A model generated the notes under the pieces. It made no database searches, was not told the DNA's origin, and saw only the letters and a list, made by a program, of their open reading frames with translations. A program made the translations under genes and the position numbers. Shown here one piece after another: positions 24,319 through 33,002 of a stretch of 64,000 nt of DNA. Each line of letters begins with the position of its first letter. Position 1 is the first letter of the stretch. The stretch is from Pseudarcicella hirudinis (GTDB taxonomy: Bacteria > Bacteroidota > Bacteroidia > Cytophagales > Spirosomataceae), in the NCBI RefSeq assembly GCF_900115665.1, contig NZ_FOXH01000001.1, positions 1 through 64,000 on the forward strand, given 5' to 3'.

Positions 24319-25077
24319 ATGAAGTCTCAGTTGTTATCCGGAAAAATTACAGTAGTTGTTGGTGGAACATCAGCAATCGGGATGGGTATCGTCAGATCTC
24401 TGCTGGAAGAAAATGCCACGGTCATTGTTCCCTCGAACAGTGCGGATGAAATTGCTGTTCTGAAAGATTATTTATCTGTGTTACACACAGGAAAGCTGGT
24501 CTCAATTCTGACCGATATATTTGATTACGATAAAGTTACGGATATTGCTGAAGATGTATTTGAGGAGTTTGGGAGAATTGATCTGGTGGTTACAGCTTTT
24601 GAAAATAATTTCTGTGACTTACCCCTTACGGAAATTGAAATTACAGACTGGCAAAAAATACTGGATGAAAAAATTACGGCTCACTTTGTAGTTGGTCGGG
24701 TTTCTCTGCATCTGATGAAAGAACAGGGTGGAGGCGTTTTTGTGAATGTCTGTGATCTGGATGTTACCCGTTTTAAACCGGACTCTTCTCTTTCGAAAAT
24801 TGCTGAAGAAGGTCAGGAAAAATTATCAGTTATTTTTTCCCGGGAAGTCAAACCCTACAATATCAGATATTATCACCTGATGGTAAATAATGTTGTCACC
24901 AGAAAGAAGTCTTCAGTCCTGCTTGGGAAACAAGGCCGGATCAGTCCGGAAATGATCGGGAATCATATCGTAAAACTTTATCACAAACAAGTAGAGAACC
25001 CAGATGACCTTTTTCAACAATTTTTAGGCAGACAATTGTCTTCATCAGAAGGGCAGTTATTACAACAATTACTATAA
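24319..25077 (+). CDS. Short-chain dehydrogenase-like protein without catalytic Tyr/Lys
   Basis: A 252-residue protein with an SDR fold. GKITVVVGGTSAIGMGIVRSL (residues 8-28) is the nucleotide-binding glycine motif in slightly altered form, and FGRIDLVVTAFENN replaces the usual NNAG loop. The expected catalytic Ser is in VNVCDLDVT, where no Ser lies at the normal site. The expected Y-x-x-x-K is replaced by SLSKIAEEGQEKL, with no Tyr. Oxidoreductase chemistry is therefore unlikely; cofactor-sensing or a structural role is possible. It is the first gene of the second RND operon, 28 bases before the adaptor. Confidence 0.85.
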   Translation: MKSQLLSGKITVVVGGTSAIGMGIVRSLLEENATVIVPSNSADEIAVLKDYLSVLHTGKLVSILTDIFDYDKVTDIAEDVFEEFGRIDLVVTAFENNFCDLPLTEIEITDWQKILDEKITAHFVVGRVSLHLMKEQGGGVFVNVCDLDVTRFKPDSSLSKIAEEGQEKLSVIFSREVKPYNIRYYHLMVNNVVTRKKSSVLLGKQGRISPEMIGNHIVKLYHKQVENPDDLFQQFLGRQLSSSEGQLLQQLL

Positions 25078-25105
25078 CAATTCATTTTAAATTCAACCTA
25101 CCAGT

Positions 25106-26140
25106 ATGGCGACTATAGTTAGAACATTTACGCCCGTTTTGGCAATTGCCACCCTGTTTTTAAGCAGTTGCGGCAGTAAAAAAGAACAGATCAGAGAAGA
25201 AGAAAAAACAGTAAAAGTTTCGGTTAAGCAAATCACTCCTGCGGGTCAGCCTGAGGCTTTCTCATACAGCGGAACCATTGAAGCGGATAATTCAGTAGCC
25301 TTAGGCTTTTCAGTTTCAGGCAGAGTAACGGCTGTAAGCGTACAGGAAGGCCAGCACGTAAGAGCCGGACAATTACTGGCAACACTTGAAACAACAGAAT
25401 ATGAAAATGCACTTTTAGTAGCAAAAGCCAGTTTGGAACAGGCAGAAGACCTTTTCAAAAGATATAATGAGCTGCATTCAAAAGGAAGTTTACCGGAAAG
25501 AGATTTTATTTCCGCAAAAGTAAGTCTGGCGCAGGCAGAGGCAAATAAAAGCTCAGCGGTAAAGAGATTGGCTGATACAAAACTGTACGCACCTTTCACC
25601 GGAATTATTTCTGCCAAACAAATTGAAAAAGGAGCAAGTGCAGCTCCGGGACTTACCGCATTTACCATCCTGAAAACGGATCAAGTATATGCACAAGCGT
25701 CAGTGCCTGAATCAGAAATCGGTAAGCTTTCAATCGGTAAAGATGCCGTCATAAATATTCCTGTTTTAAGCGAAACACTCAGAGGAAAAATCAATATTAT
25801 TAATCCTCAGGGTGATCAGACGACCAAGACATTTACCGTGAAAGTAAGAATCGGAAACAATGGCGGAAAACTATTGCCTGGTATGATCAGTGATATTAAG
25901 ATTTCTACGGGAAAAACCGTCGATGCGATTTCTGTTCCGGCTGAATCAGTGGTAAGAGATGCTGACAATATTACTTATGTTTTCATAGTTAATGACCAGA
26001 ATAAGGCGATTCGTAAAAGAATTGCTACAGGCGGATTATCTGCTGACGGTATTCTGATTACCAATGGTTTGCAGTCAGGAGATAAAGTGGTAGTGGCCGG
26101 ACAAACCAAAATCAAAGATGGTCAGACTGTAAGCCTGTAA
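25106..26140 (+). CDS. RND efflux periplasmic adaptor lipoprotein (second system)
   Basis: A 344-residue protein with lipobox LFLSSC (Cys22). SYSGTIEADNSVALGFSVSG and VQEGQHVRAGQLLATLETTEY form the first lipoyl half, a short helical hairpin lies at about 100-150, and YAPFTGIISAKQIEKGA is the second half. The C-terminal domain has VPAESVVRDADNITYVFIV. It belongs to the MFP branch that pairs with the pump at 26239. Preceded by the degenerate SDR. Confidence 0.94.
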   Translation: MATIVRTFTPVLAIATLFLSSCGSKKEQIREEEKTVKVSVKQITPAGQPEAFSYSGTIEADNSVALGFSVSGRVTAVSVQEGQHVRAGQLLATLETTEYENALLVAKASLEQAEDLFKRYNELHSKGSLPERDFISAKVSLAQAEANKSSAVKRLADTKLYAPFTGIISAKQIEKGASAAPGLTAFTILKTDQVYAQASVPESEIGKLSIGKDAVINIPVLSETLRGKINIINPQGDQTTKTFTVKVRIGNNGGKLLPGMISDIKISTGKTVDAISVPAESVVRDADNITYVFIVNDQNKAIRKRIATGGLSADGILITNGLQSGDKVVVAGQTKIKDGQTVSL

Positions 26141-26238
26141 GCCCGCAGAATCTGAGGGATCGATATTGAAAACCGATGAATTTCAACATTTATCGGGAGG
26201 AATCCTTTTGAATTAATTTCAACACAATTACTACTGAA

Positions 26239-29200
26239 ATGAAAAAAAGAAAGATAAATATTATTGAAGCGGCGATGAAATACCGCCAGATTACCCTGGT
26301 CATAACCCTGATTCTGGTAATAGTCGGTGTCATTGCGCTTCTTACAATGCCTAGAAGTGAAGATCCGAGGATTACGGTTCGCCAAGGTTTGATTTTGGCC
26401 GCCTATCCCGGTGCTGATGAGTTGCAAATGGAGAAACAGGTTACCAATAAAGTAGAACAATACCTCTTTAGCTTTGAAGAAATCCGTAAAGCCAAAACCA
26501 AGTCTGAAACCAAGGAAGGCTTGATGGTTATTACTGCTGAACTGAATGAAGAAGTAAAAGATCCGAAGAAATTCTGGAGTACATTACAACACGGTTTGAA
26601 CACCAATATGCGCGGAACCTTACCTTCCGGTGTGCAGGGACCAATCGTAAACAGTGATTTTGGAGATGTAGTAGCACAAATGATTACCATTTCTGCTCCC
26701 GGAAGAAGTTTTGCCGAAATTGAGAAATATCTTGATAAACTGGAAGACGGTATTAAAACTATTCCTGAAGTTTCGAAAATTAAAAGATATGGCGGACAGA
26801 AACAGCAGATTTACATAATCGTTGAGGATGAAAAGCTCAGGAATTATGGATTTGATTTTTCAACTATTTCCAATGTTTTGCAGGCACAGAATGTCACAAA
26901 CTCTACAGGAGATATTACCCTTTCTGCCAGCAATATTCCTATTTTTGCCAACAGCCGTTTCCAGAATGAAGCAGCTATCGGAAACCAGATTATTTACAGC
27001 AGTCCGGACGGAAAAGTAGTTCGTCTGAAAGATGTTGCCAGGATAGAACGCCGTTATGAGGAACTAAACAGTTTTATCAAAGTAGGCGATAACAGCGTAA
27101 TGATGCTTACCGTTGAAATGCAGCCTGGTAAAAACATTGTAAACCTGGGAGAAGATCTGGATAAGAAAATTGATGAAGTAAAGAAAACACTCCCTTCGGA
27201 TGTGAAAGTGGACATTATTGTTAATCAGCCGGAGGTAGTAAAGGAAAGTGTCAGCCACTTCATGGTAGAATTTGCCATAGCTATTGCAGCAGTAATTCTG
27301 GTGGTAATGTTATTGCTTCCATTGAGGATTGCAACGATTTCAGCCATTGCCGCTCCGGTTTCCATTGCTGTTACTTTTGGTGTTCTGAACATGATCGGGA
27401 TTGAGATTCATCAGGTTTCACTTGCGGCCATGATTATTGTATTGGGAATGGTGGTTGATGATGCTATTGTAATCGTAGATAATTACATAGAAAAACTGGA
27501 TGAAGGCATACCGAGATGGACTGCTGCCTGGCAGGCAGCTACGCAACTGATGGTTCCGGTGTTTACGGCAACTGCGGCAATTATTTTTGCCTTTTTGCCA
27601 TTGGCTTTTTTCCTTAACGGAATTGCGAAAGAATTTATCCAGGCTTTACCTGTGGCAGTAGCGGTGGCATTATTTGCCTCGTTTCTGGTTGCTTTGCTGC
27701 TTACCCCTTATTTGTGTTATGTATTCCTGAAAAAAGGACTGAAACATGAAATCAGCAACAGGCCTCCTAAAAAGAATATGCTGGATTACCTGCAGGAGAC
27801 TTATAACAAAGCCGTGGAATTTTGTTTCCGCTGGCCTAAACTGACTTTATTGTCAGGTATTTTGTCTGTTGTTCTGGCCATGTTTGTAGCAGCACATAAT
27901 GAGCAGGAATTATTCCCGACCGCAGAACGGAATCAGTTCAATATTGAAGTCTGGATGCAGAACGGAACAGATGTTACGGAGACAGAAAAAGCAGCCAGAA
28001 AGGTAGAAGATGCCATTAAAGGTGATAAAAGAGTTGTTGGTACCGCCAGTTTCATTGGAACAAGTTCCCCTCGTTTTCACTCTAATTATGCACCGGAAAC
28101 CCCAAGAGAGAATTTCGCTCAGATTTTCATCAATACTACCAGCGCTGAAGCGACGGAGGAGATGGCAAAAGAGTATTTGAAGAAGTTTAACAACTTTTTG
28201 CCGAACGGGTATGTGAGAGTACGTCAGCTTTCACTGAAAGAAACTCCGGCTCCTTTGGAAATCAGGGTAATCGGAGAGGATTTAAACGATCAGAAAAGAG
28301 TAGCTGAACAAGTAATCCAGATTCTTGAAAAAACCAATGGTACCAACTGGGTCAGAACGGATTATCAGGATGATTATTTTGGAGTGAAAACCAATATCAG
28401 GGAGGACGTGGCAAGTCGTCTGGGAATCAGCAATGCTATGATTACTCAAAAGCTGGGCAATGAAATCAAAGGATATCCGGTTTCAACCCTTTGGGAAGGA
28501 GACAAACCGGTGGATATGTTGCTAAGACTTGATGTGAAAAACCGGGCAGATTTCAATGAATTACAGAATTTGTATGTAAGCACTAAGTACAATACAAAAG
28601 TACCGCTTAAGGAAGTGGTTGATTTACAGCCTTCATGGCATACGGGTGTAATTGCGCATAGAAATGGATTGAGAACCCTGACCGTTCGCTCGGAAGCGCA
28701 GCTGGATGTAAAAGCCACAACTATTCTGGAAAAAGTAAAACCACAGATTGAAAAACTGAAATTGCCTGAAGGAATCACAATCGGTTATGGCGGTGAGGAT
28801 GAATCTGCCAGAGAAACCCAGCCTGCTATGGGTAAATCCCTGATGATTAGTTTGGTATTGATCTTCCTTACACTGCTGTTCCAGTTTAAAAATGTAGGAA
28901 AAGTCTTGATTGTATTGTCAACATTCCCATTGAGTTTACTGGGTGGAATGCTGGGCTTATATCTGACCGGAAATCCTTTTGGTTTTACCGCTTTTATGGG
29001 AGTTATCAGTTTGATGGGAATTGTAGTGCGTAATGGTATTATCCTGGTTGATTATGCAGATGAGTTGATTCTTGAACATGGTTATGGTATTAAAGCTGCG
29101 GCATTGGCTTCCGCTAAAAGAAGAATGCGCCCGATTTTCCTTACTTCTTCTGCGGCAGCGATCGGTGTGGTACCGATGATTGTCGGAAAATCTCCGCTAT

Positions 29201-29373
29201 GGGCTCCTTTGGGAAGTGTATTGGCAGTAGGACTGATTGTTTCTATGGTAATGACCTTGTTTGTGGTGCCGGTTCTTTACTACAAATTCATCAAACCGGA
29301 AAAGCCAGCGCAGGAAGAATTACAGCAACCGGACAACGACGAACATATTCAATACAAACCTTCACATGCGTAG
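26239..29373 (+). CDS. RND efflux pump (second system)
   Basis: A 1044-residue protein. The N-terminus MKKRKINIIEAAMKYRQITL lies before TM1 and is followed by a short AcrB-like opening. TM4 (VLGMVVDDAIVIVDNYIE) has both proton-relay aspartates. The second half has MGVISLMGIVVRNGIILVDYADEL. The sequence SEDPRITVRQGLILAAYPGA is typical of the AcrB/MdtB-related branch common beside AraC and SDR genes in Bacteroidota. Two large periplasmic porter loops are of normal length. The substrate is unknown; no heavy-metal signature of CzcA type is obvious. Confidence 0.95.
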   Translation: MKKRKINIIEAAMKYRQITLVITLILVIVGVIALLTMPRSEDPRITVRQGLILAAYPGADELQMEKQVTNKVEQYLFSFEEIRKAKTKSETKEGLMVITAELNEEVKDPKKFWSTLQHGLNTNMRGTLPSGVQGPIVNSDFGDVVAQMITISAPGRSFAEIEKYLDKLEDGIKTIPEVSKIKRYGGQKQQIYIIVEDEKLRNYGFDFSTISNVLQAQNVTNSTGDITLSASNIPIFANSRFQNEAAIGNQIIYSSPDGKVVRLKDVARIERRYEELNSFIKVGDNSVMMLTVEMQPGKNIVNLGEDLDKKIDEVKKTLPSDVKVDIIVNQPEVVKESVSHFMVEFAIAIAAVILVVMLLLPLRIATISAIAAPVSIAVTFGVLNMIGIEIHQVSLAAMIIVLGMVVDDAIVIVDNYIEKLDEGIPRWTAAWQAATQLMVPVFTATAAIIFAFLPLAFFLNGIAKEFIQALPVAVAVALFASFLVALLLTPYLCYVFLKKGLKHEISNRPPKKNMLDYLQETYNKAVEFCFRWPKLTLLSGILSVVLAMFVAAHNEQELFPTAERNQFNIEVWMQNGTDVTETEKAARKVEDAIKGDKRVVGTASFIGTSSPRFHSNYAPETPRENFAQIFINTTSAEATEEMAKEYLKKFNNFLPNGYVRVRQLSLKETPAPLEIRVIGEDLNDQKRVAEQVIQILEKTNGTNWVRTDYQDDYFGVKTNIREDVASRLGISNAMITQKLGNEIKGYPVSTLWEGDKPVDMLLRLDVKNRADFNELQNLYVSTKYNTKVPLKEVVDLQPSWHTGVIAHRNGLRTLTVRSEAQLDVKATTILEKVKPQIEKLKLPEGITIGYGGEDESARETQPAMGKSLMISLVLIFLTLLFQFKNVGKVLIVLSTFPLSLLGGMLGLYLTGNPFGFTAFMGVISLMGIVVRNGIILVDYADELILEHGYGIKAAALASAKRRMRPIFLTSSAAAIGVVPMIVGKSPLWAPLGSVLAVGLIVSMVMTLFVVPVLYYKFIKPEKPAQEELQQPDNDEHIQYKPSHA

Positions 29374-29392
29374 GTTAATAATTTTAAGAACG

Positions 29393-30685
29393 ATGATAAT
29401 TTCAATAAAAAAGCACATTCCTTCTGCCTTGCTTTTAGTAATCGGCCTGTTTGCACAAACAGCAGATGCCCAGCAAATTTTGACATTGGAACAATGCCGT
29501 CAATTGGCATTGGAGCGCAATAACAATATAAAACTTGCCCAGCAAAATATTAATGTAGCTAAATCTCAAAAAGCACAGGCTGATCTGGGAGGAAAGTTTA
29601 CCATTGATGGTTCTGCAACGGCATTCCATTTCGGGAAACCACTTAACAGAGTATTACCGTCCTACGGAGTAAGTCCGAGTGTAAGTATCAATCAGCCGGT
29701 CTATTCAGGTGGAAAAACGGATCTGGCCAAAGCTTCTGCATTGAAAGGAGTTGAAATACAGGAAGAACAGAAAGAGCTGACTACCTCAGAAGTACTTTAT
29801 AATACAGAAAGAGCCTATTGGCAGGTAGTTTCGGCCGGAGAGAGAATCAAATTGGCAGAGCAGAACCAAAAACAATTAAATGCTTTGTTTGAAGACCTGA
29901 ACAATCAGTTTACTGCCGGAATTACCTACAAAAATGATGTATTACGCTCAAAAGTTCAGCAAAATGCCAATGAACTGAATCTTACCAAAGCAAAAGATGC
30001 GGAATTACTGGCTAAATTAAATCTTGCACAGATCATAGGTTTGGCAGAAGGCAGCAATTTTTCGGTTTCTGATAGCATTTCAGGTTCTTTCAATGTTCTG
30101 AAACCCCGGCTTGCTTTTGAGGAAGTTCCGGATTTTCGTTCCGAAGTCAGAATCCTTCAAAAAAGTCTGGAAACTGAGAAAATACAGGAGAAAGTATTGA
30201 AAGCTGATTTTAAACCTTCTGTCAATTTCAGTCTGAGCGGACTTTCAGCTTTCGGAGATGCAGGAATTAACCCAAGTAGTGCCGGAAACAACTTCATGGC
30301 TTCATATTATACCATGCTAAGTCTGAATATCCCGATTTTTGACTGGGGAAAACGTAAGCAGAAGGTACAGCAGCAGCAATTCAGAATATCAGCACAGGAA
30401 ATCCAGCTGAAGGAAAGAAAAGAACAAATTTCTCTGGAAGTACAACAGGCCTATATGCAGTTGAATCAGAGTGCCAGAAGAATTGAGTTGTCAGGGGTTT
30501 CACTGGAGCAGGCAGATGAAAACCTTCGCCTGAGCAAAGACCGTTTGAAATCGGGAACCATTGTCGGGAAAGATGTGCTGGAAGCGCAGACACTTTGGTT
30601 GCAGGCTTATAATGATGTAATTGATGCCAAAGTAGAGTACAAAATCAATGAAGCAAACCTGAAAAGAGTATTGGGAAATAAGTAG
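29393..30685 (+). CDS. TolC family outer-membrane channel (second RND system)
   Basis: A 430-residue protein from the ATG at 29393, which gives a clean signal peptide ending QTADAQQ; an ATG at 29366 is possible and overlaps the pump stop. TolC repeats begin LTLEQCRQLALERNNNIKLA, with SINQPVYSGGKTD and SLNIPIFDWGKRKQKV as the usual beta-strand segments, and the periplasmic helices are Gln/Glu/Lys rich. It completes the adaptor-pump-channel set. Unlike the first system's channel it has no lipobox. Confidence 0.93.
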   Translation: MIISIKKHIPSALLLVIGLFAQTADAQQILTLEQCRQLALERNNNIKLAQQNINVAKSQKAQADLGGKFTIDGSATAFHFGKPLNRVLPSYGVSPSVSINQPVYSGGKTDLAKASALKGVEIQEEQKELTTSEVLYNTERAYWQVVSAGERIKLAEQNQKQLNALFEDLNNQFTAGITYKNDVLRSKVQQNANELNLTKAKDAELLAKLNLAQIIGLAEGSNFSVSDSISGSFNVLKPRLAFEEVPDFRSEVRILQKSLETEKIQEKVLKADFKPSVNFSLSGLSAFGDAGINPSSAGNNFMASYYTMLSLNIPIFDWGKRKQKVQQQQFRISAQEIQLKERKEQISLEVQQAYMQLNQSARRIELSGVSLEQADENLRLSKDRLKSGTIVGKDVLEAQTLWLQAYNDVIDAKVEYKINEANLKRVLGNK

Positions 30686-30768
30686 TACAGCAGATGAGGT
30701 CAGGGGCGAAGTTTACAGCTTTGTCTGCTGCCTCATATGTTTTAAAAGTCCGTGAATAACATATTATT

Positions 30769-30800
30769 ACCGGAGTCATTATGGTTCCGGTTAGTATTTT
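30769..30800 (+). terminator. Possible weak terminator after the second RND operon
   Basis: ACCGGA/TCCGGT with an 11-base loop followed by a T-rich but broken run (TAGTATTTT), 84 bases after the stop. Confidence 0.35.
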
Positions 30801-30828
30801 AAGGTACAAACGATTTTAACCGATTGTT

Positions 30829-31164
30829 ATGGAAACACAAAAAATGGAATTCGCAGGTATGCTGAAAGATTATCAGTTATGGCTTCAAAAGCTTCAGTCA
30901 GATGCTGAACTCTTTAAAAATTACAGGGAAAATACATTTGTTAATGCAATCAGACCGGCTTTGTCTGAACAATTGAAAACAATTGAGCAGGAAACACAGC
31001 AGCTAATCAGACTTTTTGCCAGGGTTATTTTAAAAGCCGGGTCGCACAATCTTAAAATTACCACTCAGCTTTTGTCAGTACACACGCAAATCCGATCAGT
31101 ATTCTGCTTTCATTATCAGCATGTGGAAGAACTTCTCTCAGAAATGGAGGAGGTTCTGATCTGA
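30829..31164 (+). CDS. Hypothetical helical protein
   Basis: A 111-residue protein that I do not recognise. It is predicted all-helical with long amphipathic stretches (AGMLKDYQLWLQKLQSDAEL, EQLKTIEQETQQLIRLFARV) and no signal or membrane segment. The ATG start is preceded by a plausible AT-rich leader. It lies between the second RND operon and a hairpin-rich intergenic region, and is probably monocistronic. Confidence 0.65.
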   Translation: METQKMEFAGMLKDYQLWLQKLQSDAELFKNYRENTFVNAIRPALSEQLKTIEQETQQLIRLFARVILKAGSHNLKITTQLLSVHTQIRSVFCFHYQHVEELLSEMEEVLI

Positions 31165-31321
31165 GGTTCAGTCGGAGAAATGTTCAGATTTGAAAAGATC
31201 AGGGCATTTTCTACCCAGCCACTTCTCCCCAAACGGCCTGAACCGTTCCACTAATGAGATTCAGAACGGTATATTTTAATATGTTTTCATTCAGGCATAA
31301 GACACACTTCTTCCCGGTCAG

Positions 31322-31357
31322 GGAACAATTATTTTCATCATTGAAAATAATTGTTCC
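31322..31357. repeat. Perfect 16-bp inverted repeat
   Basis: GGAACAATTATTTTCA pairs fully with TGAAAATAATTGTTCC around a TCAT loop. No T-run follows, so it is not a standard terminator. The surrounding 31165-31478 gap also has a 7-bp hairpin (31242-31270) and a terminator-like hairpin (31408-31438) but no ORF. Confidence 0.7.
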
Positions 31358-31407
31358 GCTGCTTCATCAATCTCATATTTCCTGAAATACTGATTACATC
31401 CCGGCAC

Positions 31408-31438
31408 GGCACTTTTGTACTCCTCAGAAGTGCCTTTT
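31408..31438 (+). terminator. Terminator-like hairpin upstream of the 31479 gene
   Basis: GGCACTT/AAGTGCC with a 13-base loop followed by TTTT. It could end a transcript from 30829 or a short RNA carrying the perfect hairpin at 31322. Confidence 0.5.
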
Positions 31439-31478
31439 CAAAATTGTCTGAAGGAAGATTTTTGAAAGAATAGTTAAC

Positions 31479-32027
31479 ATGGATCAAGTAAACGGAGAAA
31501 TATCGGTTTATTTGAGATTTTTATTGGTTAACTGTCAGACAATCAGATATATTTGTTGTTCGATAGACCTAAATGAAAATCAAATGTGTTTAAATGATGG
31601 CGCTGAAGCTGAAGAAAAAGATCTGGTAGTTTTATCCTTTTTGAATCAGAAATCTAAACTTGCATTTTACGAAAACAATAATGAAACCTGGATTACAGAT
31701 ACAGCCGGTTTAGTAGAAAGGTATATAGGAAAAGAAACCGCATGCTATAATCTTATCAAAAATTTCTCTTTTTCTATTCAACCGGAAAACCCTCAATTTG
31801 TAGATGAAGTATACCTGAAAGGTATTGTTGACCGCCAAAATCAGGCTAGTCATATGATTGATATTTTCATAGATTTTATCGGGCAAAACGGGATATTGAA
31901 AACTGATTCAGAACAGAGAACTTTATCGCCGGAAAAGGCATCCCCTCAAAAACACTGGCCGTTTATTCTGATTTTAATGATCGCCATCTTTAGTTTATGT
32001 ATCTGGATCGGGTTTACTTACAGCTGA
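31479..32027 (+). CDS. Hypothetical protein with C-terminal membrane anchor
   Basis: A 182-residue protein that I do not recognise. A soluble acidic N-terminal part is followed by a linker and one hydrophobic segment at about 159-179 (WPFILILMIAIFSLCIWIGF), so it is probably a tail-anchored inner-membrane protein with the bulk in the cytoplasm. Several cysteines lie near the start (residues 19, 26, 27). It lies between a terminator-like hairpin and the dps-like gene with no obvious partner. Confidence 0.6.
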   Translation: MDQVNGEISVYLRFLLVNCQTIRYICCSIDLNENQMCLNDGAEAEEKDLVVLSFLNQKSKLAFYENNNETWITDTAGLVERYIGKETACYNLIKNFSFSIQPENPQFVDEVYLKGIVDRQNQASHMIDIFIDFIGQNGILKTDSEQRTLSPEKASPQKHWPFILILMIAIFSLCIWIGFTYS

Positions 32028-32109
32028 TATATTAAAATGTATTATCAGATTATTCTGCTTCCGTCAAACTTTTTAATAAGGGGTTAATGTTTAAAATCTA
32101 AAGTAGCTA

Positions 32110-32117
32110 TATTTTTG
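32110..32117 (+). promoter_or_regulatory. -7 box of the Dps gene
   Basis: TATTTTTG fits TAnnTTTG exactly, 88 bases before the Dps start codon. No OxyR or Fur-type site was recognised. Confidence 0.4.
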
Positions 32118-32204
32118 TCAGAATCATTCCGGCTTTTATACATATTTGTATCTGTTATAAATCCGGAAATAGTACAATTAACGTAAATTAAAAAGTTATA
32201 AACC

Positions 32205-32681
32205 ATGTCAACTAAAAATCAAATCGGATTAGACCCTGCGCAGTCTAAGCAATTGGCTGAAAAATTAAATGTTCTGTTAGCGAATTATCAATTATTCTAT
32301 ATCAATGCAAGAGGTTTTCACTGGAATATTGCCGGAGATAAATTCTTTGAATTACACCTTAAATTTGAAGAGATTTATAATGATGCCTTATTGAAAATTG
32401 ATGAAATTGCTGAAAGAATCCTTACATTAGGTTATACTCCGATTCACGCTTATTCAGATTATATCAATGTAGCCTCTATCAAAGAAGCAACCAATGTTTC
32501 AGATGGTAAAGTGGCCCTTGGTAAAGTATTGGAAGGCTTGCAGGCTTTGCTGATTCTTGAAAGAGAACTATTGGAACTCTCTGCGGAAGCAAACGATGAA
32601 GGAACGAATGCTCTGATGAGTGATTATATCAGATTACAGGAAAAATCGGTCTGGATGTATTCTGCCTTCCTGAGAAACTAA
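32205..32681 (+). CDS. dps: Dps family ferritin-like protein
   Basis: A 158-residue four-helix-bundle protein, the normal Dps length. NARGFHWNIAGDKFFELHLKFEEIYNDALLKIDEIAER contains the His, His, Asp and Glu ligands of the intersubunit ferroxidase centre in the usual spacing. Dps dodecamers oxidise and store iron and shield DNA under oxidative and starvation stress. The N-terminus is short (MSTKNQIGLDPAQSK) with few lysines, so DNA binding by a tail may be weak. Own promoter candidate and strong terminator, monocistronic. Confidence 0.93.
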   Translation: MSTKNQIGLDPAQSKQLAEKLNVLLANYQLFYINARGFHWNIAGDKFFELHLKFEEIYNDALLKIDEIAERILTLGYTPIHAYSDYINVASIKEATNVSDGKVALGKVLEGLQALLILERELLELSAEANDEGTNALMSDYIRLQEKSVWMYSAFLRN

Positions 32682-32715
32682 CTCTTATTTAAGGTCAGTA
32701 CGGAACATATACCTG

Positions 32716-32755
32716 AAAAGGTCTCTGAAACATTGTTTTCAGAGACCTTTTTTAT
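32716..32755 (+). terminator. Intrinsic terminator of the Dps gene
   Basis: A 14-bp stem AAAGGTCTCTGAAA/TTTCAGAGACCTTT with a 6-base loop is followed by TTTATTTT. Confidence 0.85.
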
Positions 32756-33002
32756 TTTGTCAAATTAAATTTCAGGCTTAAGTTTGAGGTTAAGTGTTTG
32801 ATATTCTGCACAAAACACTTGTTGCAGGGCATTCATCACTATTGTCAGATAATATGTAATGGTACAAAATTTGTTGTTATCTATTTATTTTCACAATTTT
32901 AGGGTTAAAGCACATGAACTGATTAATCCCAAACTTGTCATGCAGATTACAAATCAGAAGTGTAATCTTAATAAAATGCAATAATTTAATCATGCAGGTT
33001 GT

